This document shows, one piece after another, positions 1-19,291 of a DNA stretch of 64,000 bases; positions within the stretch are counted from its first letter, which is position 1; each line of letters begins with the position of its first letter. Both the position numbers and the translations under genes were made by a program. Below the pieces are notes generated by a model, which was given only the letters and a program-made list of their open reading frames with translations, did no database searches and had not been told where the DNA came from. The DNA is from Trochalopteron elliotii (taxonomy: Eukaryota; Chordata; Aves; Passeriformes; Leiothrichidae): NCBI GenBank assembly GCA_024734555.1, contig JANPWX010000028.1:2362245-2426244 (forward strand). The letters are read 5' to 3'.

Positions 1-2699
1 TCACTGGTGTTAAAAAACTACATAACACATCTTAAAAGATGTCAGTACTGAGCAGTATTCACAATATACGTGGACAGCATTGTACTTGTCCCAATGATCT
101 CACTGACTTCCATTTAAAACATCCATTAGAATTCAAATAGAAAAGTCCAAGAAGCTAAATATACATTAGGAGTTCAACTAAAGCAGTCGGGGTGCACATA
201 CATAAAGGACTGGAAAGAAAAGAAAGCCCAAGCAGATGAGCTTTTTTGCTACTCACCAGGGACTTTGTGTAGAAAATTCAAATAGGAATTACTGATTTCG
301 AAGCAGACCTGCCTTTAAAGACCTTTTTTATCCTTAAAATATCTAGGATTTTTCAGAGATGTACTTCTACATCAGTCTACTAATTTTATTTCTTAACATA
401 GCTAACATAACCTATTCAACATTTAAGCTTTCTTGATCCCACCATCCCTTTTAAACTCCATTTTACAACTGGTGACAGTTGTACTCTGCTATTTCTCTGA
501 TACTATACGAGAGGGCAGACCAAACAGCAAGTAAATTTGGTAAATTTATACTTAGCTCTTTTAGAGCTCTGGGGTTAACAAAAAGTAATTCCACTAACTT
601 ACTCGTTTTAATCATTTTGTTATTTTTTCTACTGATAATCTAGTCACAGTTCTCCAGCTTTAAAAAAAATAGGCCCTGTTGCTCTGAAGGGAATACCTCT
701 AAATATACATTAACTTTACAGCTGAATATAGAAATTTCAAACCTACTTGTCCAAAGTAGGGCTTCAGGTTCATTGACACAGAGATGGTTTAACTCTCAGT
801 CTTGAAACCTTGCACACTAACATGCTGTGCTGTTTAAAAAGCTGCTTTTTCCAGAGCTATCCACGTTTAAATACATCAGCTAACTGATGAAAAGTGATTA
901 CATGAAATGAAAAGGATTTCACTTACCTTTTAACTATTAAAGATGACTTTTACCCACTGTGCATAGAATAACAACTAACAGGATTTAGCTATACTCCTCT
1001 CCTGTTCTTCCCCAACCCTGTGTTCTGCAAAAGCCAAGAATATTTGTGTGTGCCCGAACACTCATAACAGGCTTCAAGGACCCAGCCATGCCTCTGGCAT
1101 AATTCAGCCAACCCCAGGGCTAAGTGACCAGGTCTCAGCCCTCAGTTAAGTCAGTGTAAAGTCTCAAGTCAAGTGCAGTGAATTGGGTCTGTTAATAGGA
1201 GAAATACATGTATCCACACACTGTGTATACACTGCTTGTGCCTTCAAAACAATTTCAACATTTAGTTACCTTGAATTAAAAAGCCATTCAAATTTTGATT
1301 ATTTAGCAACTAAGTACATGGCATTCCCATTACATTTTCCATAAATATTCCAAAAAGTCACATTATGGCAGTAAGACAGAAAAGTTAGTCAAAAAAACAT
1401 ACTGCTGAAATCTGTGAGCAACTGACAACAGGGTCAGAAATGAGATTTGCACGCACTAAACTAAATTAGCTTCTTCCTATTCTGCTGCTGCAAAATCCAC
1501 TATCATGCTCTATTTTGCAACAAAGGAGATGACTTCTTATTCTAGTTTTAGACAGAAGTTTTTAAACAGAAGTTTTAAAGATCAAATGACAGATAGGTCT
1601 TTCTTACTTGGTTTCACTTGTGCACAGGAGTCTTAATTATGCTTCATTTGGGGGGGAAAAAAGAAAATTCCACAAAAAATGCATGCTTCTGAACCACTTG
1701 TCACCACTGTACTGCCCAAAGTAAAGGGCACCTGCTCTGCCTGGGAACTGGTAAGAACAGGAATTCTTCACAGGTTTATCATATATGTCACTGACATTAC
1801 CAACATTTAAGAAAAGCATTTCAAGTAATTTGGAAATTAGGAACAGCTGACGAGTGTATGTTCCTCCTAAGTCTCCCCAGTTACTAAATCATACATCTGA
1901 AGAAAACTGAATATTTGAACTAGTAGGTCTAGCTCAAAGTGTTCTGAACAAGTCATTCTTTGACCCAAGACAACGCATTTTTCTTCTAAGAGCTTATGAG
2001 ATCACAACTACACTTTCACCTCCTCTCCCCCAAGATTCCCTCAGGGGAAAAGCATGTTTATTGCATTTTCATTTAACCCTCACTCTCAAAGACTGCAAAT
2101 AATACCAGAGTCAGGAGAACTGCTGAATTACAAAGAAAAGGTTACCATGGACAGGGAGTAACCTCCTCCCCTACCTAAAACTTCTTACAATCTGCACAGT
2201 TACCAATTTCAGATTTGGAAGGAAAACTTTCTAGTAAAACTTGGTAAATTCTAAAAGTTCACAGCATGAATATAACATTAAGAAGGGCCTTGCCAGGCTT
2301 ACAGACTTGGATTAGAGAGGACTCAGAAAACTTCATTAACACCTCTGCCTTCCTAAAGCAAAGAGTGAAGATTTCATTTTAGTCCTCTCCCCCAGTTCAG
2401 ATTTCCTGTCATTTGTGACAAACTAGCAGCCACCAAAAGCTAAAGAATAAACCAACAATATTAAAATGTATTATGTAATTCTCTCCCTTTCTCAGGGAAG
2501 AAGTAGGAGGAGCTGGGGGAGGTTAATGCAAAGCTTTAGCTTTCAATGCTGGTAACCTTGCATTAACCTCATTTAATCCCCCCACAACGGAAGAGGAGCC
2601 AAGCAGTAGTAGGAACAGGGGGAAAAGCAAATTCTTTTCAGGTACACAGTGTCAAGTGAAAAAATTAGGCAAAAAAGTAAACTAATTATATTAAAGAAA

Positions 2700-2882
2700 A
2701 AGGTCTTCACTATGACAGTAGTCACATGCTGGAATAAGCTGTCCCAAGAGGTTGTAGAAGCTCCTCCTGCCTTGGACACGTTCAAAACTCATCTGGACGA
2801 GACCTAAATTCAACTCTGTGTTGAGTACTGGTTTGAAACAGATGAATTTCAAGGTCTTCTTCTTATAACTTTCTATGGTTTA
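2700..2882 (+). repeat. CR1 LINE 3'-end fragment, degraded
   Basis: The segment reads like the avian CR1 3' region in plus orientation: a vestige of the phrase for a gaggable, lengthened stretch ending in GGAATAAGCTGTCCCAAGAG, then TTCAAAACTCATCTGGACGAG, then a decayed tail ending TTTCTATGGTTTA. It is clearly older than the CR1 copies at 46.5 and 52.6 kb. The family is a chicken-repeat-1 type non-LTR retrotransposon; the subfamily is not determined. Confidence 0.65.
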
Positions 2883-3152
2883 TTAACAGCCCCAAACAGG
2901 ACTACATGCTGACAGCCAAAACTTTTAATGCCTCTCCTTTTTTACCTGTCTTGTTGATGGAAGCATATCATGACATTGATAAAAACAGCACTGATTTAGA
3001 TCCACACTCTTAGGAAAACATTTTAAAAGCAGCTCACATCTCAGTGGCAGATTTCCTCACCAGAATTTCTTTTCACTTTTCTAAGGGACTCTTGGAGGAA
3101 GAGGAGGTCAAAGAGTAGTTTTGATCTAATGAGCTCTTGGAAGGAAAATGCA

Positions 3153-3277
3153 TCATCTTGAGTAAGGGAATGACTTGAGAACACTTTGAGCTGGAACTAC
3201 TACTTCAACATCCATGCAGGCTGCCCACTCCACACTGAAATCCTCCTCATCATCTGGCTTATACACCCAGTTGCAGC
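3153..3277 (-). other. Exon-like stretch of unknown identity (possible alternative terminal exon)
   Basis: On the minus strand a T-rich tract ending TATTTAG (an acceptor-like site at 3278-3284) is followed by an open frame of 40 codons ending in TGA at 3153-3155. Read in phase 1 it starts CNWVYKPDDEEDF and goes on with SVEWAACMDV. The acidic, tryptophan-containing composition is unlike the surrounding AT-rich intron. BCKDHB exon 3 also ends in phase 1, so splicing from exon 3 into this stretch would stay in frame and then terminate. I do not recognise the peptide. It could be an alternative end, a lone exon of another transcript, a retrocopy fragment or chance. Confidence 0.2.
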
Positions 3278-6200
3278 CTAAATAAAAAAAGATCAATGCC
3301 TAACTGGACAAAGCATTCAAACATTCCTCCAGCTATGATTAATGACATTCCTTTGTCAACTACAAAAAACTTTTTCTGTGTGAGAAGCACACTTGCAGAA
3401 AAGCGTAACTGACATACAGCTTGACATGAGAAGCTATGCCAGATGACAAAGGGCTAACTTGCAACAATATGTCCCAAAACTGACATCTACCAAATACATG
3501 GTATTGGTACATGACATCTATATACATGACATCTACCAAATACCATATACATGGGTATATGCAGAGGACAACACACCAGCTTAAATTACAAGGCTTAGGT
3601 CAGTTCCATGCATTTTCACATCCTCTGCAACATGACATGACACAACTGAGATCCAACAGGAAACACAAAACAGTTGTCAAAACTAAGTATTGAAACCTGT
3701 TAACAAAAATTCTGCTGTAATAAGCTGTGCCCACCATCTGGATGACAAATCAAGGAGTAGACAAAAATGTCAAATATAAGTTACTCTCTCTCACATCTCT
3801 CAGTATCAGTAGTGTAGACGTATTTTATGGTAAATGTGAAAGCATGCTGGATCTACCTGGAATTGCGAAGCAAGTATTCTCAACACAAGAGCAAGGGTCT
3901 CATGCTGTTGTAGAAGTACTCAGGAGCAAAGAGCTCAGTGACCAGTAACCTGCAGTAATGAAAACCATCTTACAAATCTCACTGGTAATGCCTGTCCCTT
4001 TATAACGCAAAGCATGTGCATAAGAAAAAATAATAAATTAGTCTATACTTGGTGCTTCCATCTAAGTGTGAAAACTCTGTGCCAGGTTTTGAGGATTTAA
4101 TGTTTCTGCAAATTAAAACAGAGAAGATATCTTTTATAATAAATTACTAGCAAGTTATGTCAACCTGGTCACTGGAGGAAGGCTCTGAATCAAGTCAAAA
4201 TAAGATTAACCTGCACCTCAAAGTGCTTCTGCTGCAAATCTGCTTAGACAATTCCCAGACTTGGATATTAGTCTTGATTTTTTCACCCTTTTAGGCTTCA
4301 AGCAAATTACTTCCAAGAAAACTCTGAGAATTTTACTCCCTGTAATAAAGTCTGCAGCACCTTCTTAAATTGAAATTACCACCCTCTTACCACCAAACTC
4401 ACAGTAGAAGAAACAGCAGACATATTGAATTAACCCCTGCTGATGAGTAGGATAAACAAATATACAAATGAAACAGAGGGAACCACAGGACTAACCAAAG
4501 AAATTGAGAATCACTTAATTCCACCTAAGGAATTGCAAAGGCATGAAGAGAAATGTCTAAAAGAAGAAACACAAAATCTGCTTGCAGACCTCATGTTAAT
4601 ACAGACTGCAAAAATTAGTTATGCTCATCAATTACACCTTGGGTCTTTAACACATGAAGTTTCATCCTCCTTGACACGATATTATCAAAATATTGTTTTT
4701 ACATGTTTCACTGCAAGTATTTTCTGAAGTGGAAAATTCCATTTTTATGAAGTTCAGCAGCACATACTTTTTTGCCCCGCAATGTATCTTGAAGTATCTT
4801 AAAAATGTGAGAACAGCTTTCTCAAGCTCTGCACTGAGTATCAAGTTCAATATTAAAAAATATATTCCTTATCTTTCCCTCAAACAGGTTTACAACATAG
4901 GAAAAGAAACATAATAAATATTAGTAAGCCCCAAATAAATAAAATATAGTTTTCACACCAAGCACATAATCAGAACAATTAAAAAGAAAATAAGGACAAA
5001 ACTAAAATAAAAGCTATTTAGCTCTGACAGAGACTGATTTATATCATAATCCCACAGATGCAAAAGGTGTAAAAAGGACATACTACATTTTACCAAGTTT
5101 TCAATTGACTTTTCTTCTTTTTCTAACTGTAGATCTTCAAAAAAGAATTGGCTATTTAAGATGAAAATGAACAAAATGTACTATTGTGTAATGAGTCTGG
5201 AATACGTTCTCCAGATGTTACTGTTCAAAGACATTTATATAAATCAGAACAAATCCAGGTCTTGCCAAACTGTTCTGGAAGAACCAGGCAAGCAAGCTGC
5301 AGAATTCTCCATCTAAATCTATCCACAAAGAAATGACAATAACCAAACCCCAGGCTATTTAGGTTTTACTCAATCTACACACAAGTAGTCATTTTGAACT
5401 CTGAATAAAATGTTTCACCCTTAGCTTATGTCCATGATGTCAAAAGTTCTGAACTCCTTCCTTCTACCAAATGCAATGTTTTAGGAAGGACCAGGACCTA
5501 CGCCAAAGAAGCACCATGTTTCTCCAGCAAGCTTGCAGTCTGCTTTTGAAGCATTGAGATAACATTTTTCTATCTGCTTATACAGTAAAGCCCTAGCACT
5601 TATGCTACTTTAGGCTGAGTTTTTCCTCCTCCTCATGATAGCATATGGTTATGTTCTAAAAGAATGTAAAAGACACCATGATTATTGATTAAAAAATCCA
5701 CATAAAAACCTCAGACTATCTTCCCACCTGTTGAATTAAGACCCAACTACTAGTAGCTTTTGGGAGGCAGAATACATTACCTTAATATATTGCATTACAG
5801 CCCATCCAAATTGTGTTCTTTTACTTGCACATTTGGGACCACAAGAACAACCAGAATAACCCAGAATCTCCATTGACAGATCTCTGCTCCTTTACTAGTA
5901 ACACTAAGTGTAGTCTACACAATAAAACATGTCCTGAAATCACTAAGAAAAATATTTACAATAGAAACATTATAAAGTATTTGATGTATTTTGGAGGCAA
6001 ACTATCAGAATTTTTTAAAAACAGCTCTATACTATATCTACTTCTATTAGCTCAGCTTCAAAAGGTTCTCCCATCATTCCATGCTACTAAAAGCCATCAG
6101 GACATTAAGCAGTTTTTGCAAGCACATCCAAACTTCAGCCAACAACCTTCACCAAGTACCATAACAACATGGGGACAACTCTGTCTTCTCACTCATGTTT

Positions 6201-8952
6201 TCCTCCATAGGCTTTTCACTTAAAACACAGAACTTGCTTTCAGGAGTTTTCTACAGCTAAAGCTCATAGAATAATACTGTGCTCAAGTAAATACTTATCT
6301 TCAAAGAATGACTACTATTTTTTCAGAAAAGCTGGTGTCCCTTGGGCATGGCTAGGTACAGCCATTTCCTGGCCAAATAAACAAAGACTACTGAATTAGT
6401 TTACTGGACTATAAATAAACTATTCATTTACTGAGAATGAAGTGTTCCCTGAAAATTCATACAGGTGTTTATACCTCAGACACAAGGTCTACAGAATAAC
6501 AACCAGGGATTATAGTGGATCAAGTTTTGTAAATAAACATTATTGCTGCAAGACAAGCTAGCATTATCATGAGATGTAACAACAGAGAGCTGTAAGCAAC
6601 CAGGTTTTACTCAGTAAAACACAAGACTAAAGTATCCAGTTTTGGATGCCCTATATCCTCCAGCTGCAGCAACTAGAGTTCAGAGAAAACTGATCAATAA
6701 AGAAAAGCTTCAAACCATAACAATAATCCTGCAGTGGGACCATGTGTGTAGGAAAGCCAGAGAAACTTCATCACTGAAGGCTAAAAACAGCCTTTGCCAG
6801 CTGATCTGTCCCAAAACATATCCTGTGCTTCAGAGAGAAAATTTTTTAAGGCAGATAGAAAGGAAAGGAAAACAAGTATGGAAGTGATAAATAAAATCAT
6901 TTTTAAAGCATCCAGCTGATTGCTAATGCGACTAGATCATCCTGACATAAGGAACATAAGGATACTATTTTCTTCAACAGACACAACTGTGGTTTCATAT
7001 GTAGTTCAGTCACTCGCTTTTTGATGTGTTTGAAATTTGCCACAGGGGAAATTTCTGATTCAACTCCCCCTAGTCTCACATGATTCAATGTAAGTGTTAC
7101 CTCTTCTCCTGATGTTCCTTTTTTTCCTGTGATTTATCAATTTGCAAGAAAATACCCTGAACTGACTGCACAGACAGAAATTACTGTTTACAATCTGCTC
7201 CCCATCTATTACACACTTTTTTTCAAATATGGTTTGGAAAAAAATAATCCTGGCAACTATATTTACACTTCCAGCTGCATCAAAATAGTAATAATAATAA
7301 AGCAGCACAGGAAGGATTATATATAAAACACTATAAGCTTGAAAATATTAGGGAAAAAAAAATTAAATTTCAAATTACTTGTGCCCATACCCCTTCCACT
7401 CTATATGACAAAACTGTAAAATGAGTAAGGAGAAAAAAAAATGAAGATGCTTATTACACATTTACTACTATCTGCATGTATTAATATCTCTAGCCACACG
7501 TGTAACTCAGAATTACCTAAAAGGAAATGATCTGAGATTGATTTGTTTTATCCTACGTACGTATAGGAGTGACACACAGTTGTTCTCACTGAGTTTCATT
7601 TTATCAAGTGTCCACCCAGCAAAAAAGCAATTAGTGGCTGCACAGCAGTAGATTAGAAAAATACTTGGGGACTAAATCAGGCCACAAACAGACAGTCAAC
7701 ACTGCATTGCTAATAAAGGCAGCAAACACCACTCTAGAACATTTCAGCAATGTTACACAGAAACCTTGGGATAAGCACTTCATTCTAATTGACTGTTTGA
7801 GGATACCATAAGCTGTGGGCAGTACATCTCTGTGTCCACTGACAAACACAAAGAGGGGAACGGCAATAACAAAGACCAAAGAGAACTGATAAAAAATAAA
7901 AAGCCGTGAGTCAAAAACCCTCCAATCAGTGATGGGACATTAATCCAGAAAGGAAGAAACTGACCTTCCTTTTGTTCACTCTGTCATCACACAGAGGATC
8001 CCAAACAGTGACAAATTAATCACATGAGCAAGAGACAAATTCATTCCGAAACATTTCAAAAGATCAGCTGCTGAAAAAAGCATTTCTGCTGTATCTCCAC
8101 AAAAATCAGCTTTGGTATCTCAGTCAACTCTTTGTGGAGTAAGTTCAGAACTCCCGAGGGACAGCATTAGGCCAAGTCTCTTATACCATGGGAAAACATT
8201 TGCTTCTGGCAGGAGACACCACAGTGACATCCTCCTGGAACTGAGAGAGTCTTTGAAATAATAACTCCCATTCAAAGTATTCACATTCTACCTGTATTTG
8301 CAAACAGTTGTAAGGGACTTAAAATGGCATTATTCAGGAATTCCCCACTGAAAAGTAAAAGACTCATTTCCACTACTCTTTCAGTCAAAAATAATTTTCA
8401 ATAGCTCAAAAACTTAGAAAACAATCTATTCAGGCCTGCAAATACTGGGAACCTAACTTTCACAGTCACCTAGACTCCCTTGATGGCAAACAGAAGGACA
8501 TTCCATGGTGAGGACCAGCAGGCTGCTGCGCAATAGGGAATTGAGTGGCACCTCAAAAAGTTTGCAAACTTCATCTGTAAAAGTGAACATACAAACCCCA
8601 AAAAAGTCAGCCTCTACCCAAGCACTGCTATGAGGAAAGAACAGCCAAGCTCACCTTTCTTTTGTTAGACTCTCAGAGTTCTGAGCAAGACTGATCCTAT
8701 TCCACATTCTCAAAATACCAAAGTATCAAGCTCTGACATAGTCAGAAAGCTCCTGATCCTTACCCCTCACTAAGGAAAATCTTTTGACATGGCAGCAAGT
8801 GCACATTAGATTCTCCCTTCAAGTGCAGGACAGAATGGTATGAAAGACAAATCACCAGAGGCCAAACCATGACAAGAGGCACTCACAGACAAGGACTCCT
8901 TCAAGCTGTAGGTGCTTGGAGGACAGCAGAAAAAAATATTCAAGGAAAATAT

Positions 8953-9055
8953 TTTATATATATATATACATATTTACACACTTCACTTCCCTGTTTATGT
9001 AATTTTCATTTCTGGGCCACAGTAGGATAGAGAGGTCTTTTTTTTTTTTTTTTTT
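8953..9055. repeat. TA microsatellite and an 18-T run
   Basis: A (TA)n tract lies at about 8953-8972 and a run of 18 T at 9038-9055, separated by unremarkable AT-rich sequence. Both are simple-sequence DNA inside BCKDHB intron 3. Confidence 0.9.
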
Positions 9056-11050
9056 AGTTACACAAAAAACACCTACCCTAGCACTCGTGTGAGTGACATC
9101 CCTTGTCAATCACTATTTCTGCTATTCTTGTTTCCCAGTCTTCACTTCTGTCCACTTTCTCCATTTTTACCTTCTTTTACTTCTGTTTTTTCCTCCCATT
9201 TCTTTACCTCCTATCATCAACTTCCTAACTCTGATCTCCTCTATATTTCTGTCATGTGGATGGATAGTGATCTTTACATGTTGCAGCTTTATTTGATATT
9301 TCAGGCAAAGCAACAGGACATGTATTCCCACTCCAAGATCATTATTTCAAATCCATCAGCAGACTCAAAGACAAATGGACAGCATTTTCTCTGAAGGACT
9401 GGAATAATAATGTACTTCTCTTTAAAAAAAATAAAAATTAAAAAATGTTTGCACACATTACCTAGGCTATAAAAATACAGCAGGCAGTTTACATCACTCT
9501 GTTCTAAGGACAGGAAACTCCTCCAGAGAGCAGGACTATGCAATGGCAAGCATTCCTTATTTGATAAAGATACTCTAGAGCTTAGAGAATGTAACTTCTG
9601 CAAAACGGTGACAATCAAAAACCTGTCAGAGGGTGACGAGGAAGGAGATAAGAAATAAAACATGAATATGCCTTCCAGTGTACCAGACCAGAGGGAGGGG
9701 ACAAAGGAAAAAAGTGTAAAACAATTATTTCCCTCATCTGAAAGGAGCACTCTGCATAACTATTTCAGAAAGTCTACTCATTTTCAGAATTATATAGTGA
9801 CAGATTTTTAAACATTCAATTCAATCCCAGAAAACTGGAATAATGTATTTCAGACCTTTACATGAGATGTATAGGAACAAACATACTATCTTTAGTCATG
9901 CTATCATGGAAATGAAACTTCCACACACTGACTTATACATACTATTACTTAATTAAATATTTTTAAACAAAATTCCTGGTAGCATGTTAAAAATTAATCT
10001 GATCGAAAGGTTCTATTTATTTCCTTAAAAAACCAATGAGCTTTCCTTCTCTTATTAGTACAGGCCTCTGGCTGTGTTTATACAGCAAAACACTGCACTG
10101 GAAAAAAAAAAAGAAGCAGCTTTTATATTTAATAACCAATTTATTCTAAAAGCAAATTTCTTTTCTGTCCCTCCTGAGAGACTTCAGTAACATTCTGGAC
10201 AGCAACCAACATCTCTATAACACTACTACAGAGTATTAATATACTAAATTCTTCCTACTATAATATTAGATGATATTTAGACCTTGATCTCTATAAAAGA
10301 TAAAAATTAACTATCAATTTGTATCAAAATAACAACTTACAGGCATAGACTGCCACCTAGTGATTTTAATTATCTACGAGGAAAATTAAACTAAACAAAT
10401 GAAACAACAATCAGCCTCTCTCTTCCAGGATAGGAGAAAAAAAAACCCATTAATTCCCTCATATTTTTTATCAACATATAGAAACAACCTCACATTACAT
10501 TACTTGCATCGCCTATTAGAATTTGACAGTAAATTCAGGAGGGGGATGGGGAAAGAGTCAGTAAGTGTTATGTAATCTTCCTCATAAGATTCATCAGGTT
10601 GGTTGGTTGTCTCTTCCATCTGGAATTCCTCCTTATTTTACACAGAGTCTAGCCTTTTCATAAAACAAGCATTCCATCTAGAATTTATTTAATCTCTGAG
10701 ACTGCACTGATAGGCAGAGACACCCCTCAAAACATGCCATCCTTTCAATTTTTGCACCTTCAGTCTTTCCTGTTTCTCCTCAGCATTTTAACTATATTTT
10801 CAGTACATCCTGCAGTTCATCTTTGCTTTTCTCTCCTCAGCCACTGCCTGTTTTCTACTGAATTTCACTAACAGTGAAGAAAGAAGCTGAGTTATCTGCC
10901 TTACAAAACTGAATTTCCGTTCTGTAAATGAGTCCTAAATTCAGGACCTTATCTTCAGACTCTCTTTCTGTGCAAGCTTCTATTTCAGATATTGTCTTTC
11001 ATTTACCTATGGGCACCTCAGCAGCATCATAAGGAACTTTCTTTTTCCTC

Positions 11051-12075
11051 TGTATTGGGTTTGTATGTACAAGTTTTGATAGAAGGGGAAGGAGCTACAG
11101 GGGTGGTTTCTGTGAGAAGCTGCCAGAAACCTCCCCTATGTCCAACAGAGCCAATGTCAGTCAGCTTCAGGACAGACCCACATCTGGCCAAGGATGAGAC
11201 CATCAGCAAGCTCAGTAATGCCTCTGTGATAATATATTTAAGAAGGAAGGAAACAAAAAAAAAGTTATGGCACAGACTGGTGAAGCCCATGATGAGGTGG
11301 CTGTGGCCCTTCAGCCCATGGAGGTCCATGGGGGAGCAGAGACCCACCTGCAGCCCCTCAAGGAACCACTTCAGAGCAGTTGGATGTCCAATAAAAGGAG
11401 GTTGCAAACCCATGGGAAGGCCACACTGGAGCAGGCAGACCTGTGGCCCTGTGGAGGGAGGAGCTCATACTGGAGTAGCTTTGCTGGCAGAGTTTGTGAC
11501 CTCATGTGGGACCCATGCTGGAGCAGCCTGCTCCTGAAGGACTGCACCTTGTGGAAAGGGCCCACACTGGAGCAGTTCATGAAGAACTGCAGCCCAGGGG
11601 AAGCAGTCATGCTGGAGAAGTTTATGGAGAACTGTCTCCTGTGGGGGGGACTTCACATTGCAGCAGGGAAAAGCACTCCTCTCCATGAGGAAGAAGCAGT
11701 GGCAGAGACAACAAGTGATGAACTGACCATAACTCCAATTCTCTGTCTCCCTTTGCCACTGGGGGAGAAGGAGGAGGAGGAGGCAGAGAATCAAGAGTGA
11801 AGTTAAGCCCAGAAAGGAGGGAGGGGTAGAGGGAATGTGTTTTTAAGACATGTTTTACTTCTCATTATCCTACTCTGATTTTGATTGGTAATAAATTCAA
11901 CCAATTTCAGTAAGTCAAATCTGTTCTGCCCATGGCAGTAATCAGTTTGTGATCTCTCCATATCCTTATTTCAACTCATGAACCTCTCATTACATTTTCT
12001 CTCCCATGTCCACTTGAGGGGAATGATGGAGCAGCTTTGTTGGTACTGGCCATCAGCCAGGGTCAAACCACCACA
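11051..12075 (+). mobile_element. Solo LTR of an avian endogenous retrovirus (~1.0 kb)
   Basis: The element starts TGTATTGGGTTTG and ends AAACCACCACA, giving TG...CA termini, and reads through as a long LTR of a type widespread in bird genomes. It holds tandem-like phrases around CCCATGGAGG and ACACTGGAGCAG (11.3-11.6 kb), then GTGATGAACTGACCATAAC. A polyadenylation signal AATAAA lies at about 11890 in TGGTAATAAATTCAACC. Long open frames on both strands here (up to 181 codons) are LTR sequence, not host genes. I could not find a matching flanking duplication, and no internal retroviral genes are attached, so it is a solo LTR. Family (probably ERVL-like) is inferred from overall look and length only. 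Confidence 0.8.
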
Positions 12076-13644
12076 CCAAGTGATGCTTTCTCCACCTTCT
12101 TCTCTCTCAATCACTATCAACACCTTCAGTTCACTTTTCACATAGACCTAAACACCAGAATCTGTAAAACAACCTTTTTATTAATGTAGGAAAACAGCAA
12201 AAAGCTTTTTGACTTCTTTCTTCTCTTCTAGCTGACACACTTTTCCTCTAGGAAGTATGATCTTTGCTGTGGTCTGAATGAATCTGAAGAGACAGCTTCC
12301 TACTTTGTTAATCTGATATCACCCGCACTTCATATACTTACCCATTTTACTTTAAGATCCCCTGAAACAAGAGCACTTCTTAGTTTTTCCTCATAAAATC
12401 TATCCTCTCATTCACCCTGAAGAGGTCCATACCCTTTTTGAGGAAATGGCAATACCAGTTTCATTAGTCCTTGTTCAATGTTCGTATAAGTACCTCCCCA
12501 AGTCTCATGTTCCCTCTCACGCTTCAAAGTTCTTTCCAAATATTCCTGAAGTCACATCATAGCTTCCTCAAAAATCTCATTAAAAATCTTGGTTACTATA
12601 CCCATGAAATACACCTGATTCTAGCTAGGCTGCTGATGTGTTGTGACTGCTGGTTATCATCCTGATTAGCACAGTGTAAACAGTCCTTTGCACTTCCTCA
12701 ACAAACCCCCTGCACTCTGTCAGAGCAGTCAGGGCTGTCACAGAGTCTTGAACAGCACTGGGACATTGGAATACACTACCAATAAAATGCTACTACAAAG
12801 ATTATTTAATCTCTTTCCTTCGTTACAATATTATGTGACTGTCTTAGATAAAAAAAAAAAAAAATCAAATGACCCTCAAAGCACCACCCTAACAATATAA
12901 AGTTTCTCCTTTCTGTCTTTTAAACTGAAGATGTTCACTAAAACCCAAGAAGATTGCTTATGCAACCATCTGCTCCTGTTACTTACCTCGCAAACATCTT
13001 CTGTTGCCTACGTTTCCAGCAACTGATTGCTGTCTCTGAGGCCTGGCTTTCATATGGAGTCTAGTACACACAGTCAACATACCACACCAGTTACAGAGCT
13101 GTAACTCAGTCTCAGCAAGCAGCACTAAAGATCATGACTAACAGAAGTACTGTCCAAATTATTTGAACATTAACGTGTAAACTAGAGAGCAAGAGAACAT
13201 CCACATAACAATTGTAGCAGAGAGGCAAGACAACAAAATATGGTTGTGTTTCTGAAACTTCTTAGAAGTGTAGTCTTCATCCACCCCCTTTTTCGGTTTA
13301 CTCAAAAAAAAGGTGGATCTTTGTTCTCCAAGATGGCTGTAACACATCTTTATTATCATTAAATAGATTTAATCACTTGCTGCAAGAGGTCCAAGTCATC
13401 TCTGTGCCTTGAAAAAGTAAGCTGCTGAAACTTAATATGTTATAACTTCTTCCTCTCTGTAATAGCCCAGTGGGGGAGCAGCGGTGGCAGCAGAGGAGTA
13501 GCAATTGCCAAATTAAAAGCTGTATCATGTTACTGTCTCCACAACCAGCTTCCAAAACCTGTAAAATACTACACACTAACTAGCCTGCCACACATGAAAC
13601 ATTGATTTTATGGTTTCTTAGCATCCCACTAACAGTACTTCTCA

Positions 13645-18861
<5,217 letters not shown>

Positions 18862-18891
18862 CGTACTCGCTGGGCGCCGGGTCCGGCTGGA
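18862..18891 (-). CDS. BCKDHB: BCKDHB exon 1, 3' end only (rest in gap)
   Basis: The last 30 bases of exon 1 are visible before the gap. They encode QPDPAPSEYG with the final G split at the donor TACG/GTGAGAGC, which joins in phase to exon 2 (GG then CAA). In vertebrate BCKDHB the residues before this are the mitochondrial targeting peptide and a short linker. The start codon should therefore lie inside or just beyond the 400-base gap, and no start can be assigned here. The alanine- and proline-rich frames to the right of the gap should not be taken as the amino terminus without the missing sequence. Confidence 0.9.
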
Positions 18892-19291
18892 NNNNNNNNN
18901 NNNNNNNNNNNNNNNNNNNNNNNNNNNNNNNNNNNNNNNNNNNNNNNNNNNNNNNNNNNNNNNNNNNNNNNNNNNNNNNNNNNNNNNNNNNNNNNNNNNN
19001 NNNNNNNNNNNNNNNNNNNNNNNNNNNNNNNNNNNNNNNNNNNNNNNNNNNNNNNNNNNNNNNNNNNNNNNNNNNNNNNNNNNNNNNNNNNNNNNNNNNN
19101 NNNNNNNNNNNNNNNNNNNNNNNNNNNNNNNNNNNNNNNNNNNNNNNNNNNNNNNNNNNNNNNNNNNNNNNNNNNNNNNNNNNNNNNNNNNNNNNNNNNN
19201 NNNNNNNNNNNNNNNNNNNNNNNNNNNNNNNNNNNNNNNNNNNNNNNNNNNNNNNNNNNNNNNNNNNNNNNNNNNNNNNNNNNNNNNNNNN
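18892..19291. other. Assembly gap, 400 N
   Basis: Four hundred undetermined bases inside the CpG island. The gap removes most of BCKDHB exon 1, including the start codon, and probably the transcription start. Extremely GC-rich promoters often drop out of assemblies; the round length suggests the true size may differ. Confidence 1.

Noticed and set aside
5813..6223. 136-codon plus-strand frame
   Set aside because: AT-rich, low-complexity composition, no domain and no splice context; judged chance.
6642..6887. 81-codon frame that starts with a phrase resembling a diverged CR1
   Set aside because: Similarity to CR1 is too weak to call a repeat, and the peptide has no recognisable domain.
11027..11800. 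Overlapping open frames of 109-181 codons on both strands
   Set aside because: They fall wholly within the solo LTR at 11051-12075; the open frames reflect its GC content and repeated phrases, not a host gene.
12970..13140. Exon-like minus-strand stretch ending GCGAG/GTAAGTAAC
   Set aside because: The donor is good, but no acceptor, reading frame or known protein supports an exon; it lies in BCKDHB intron 3.
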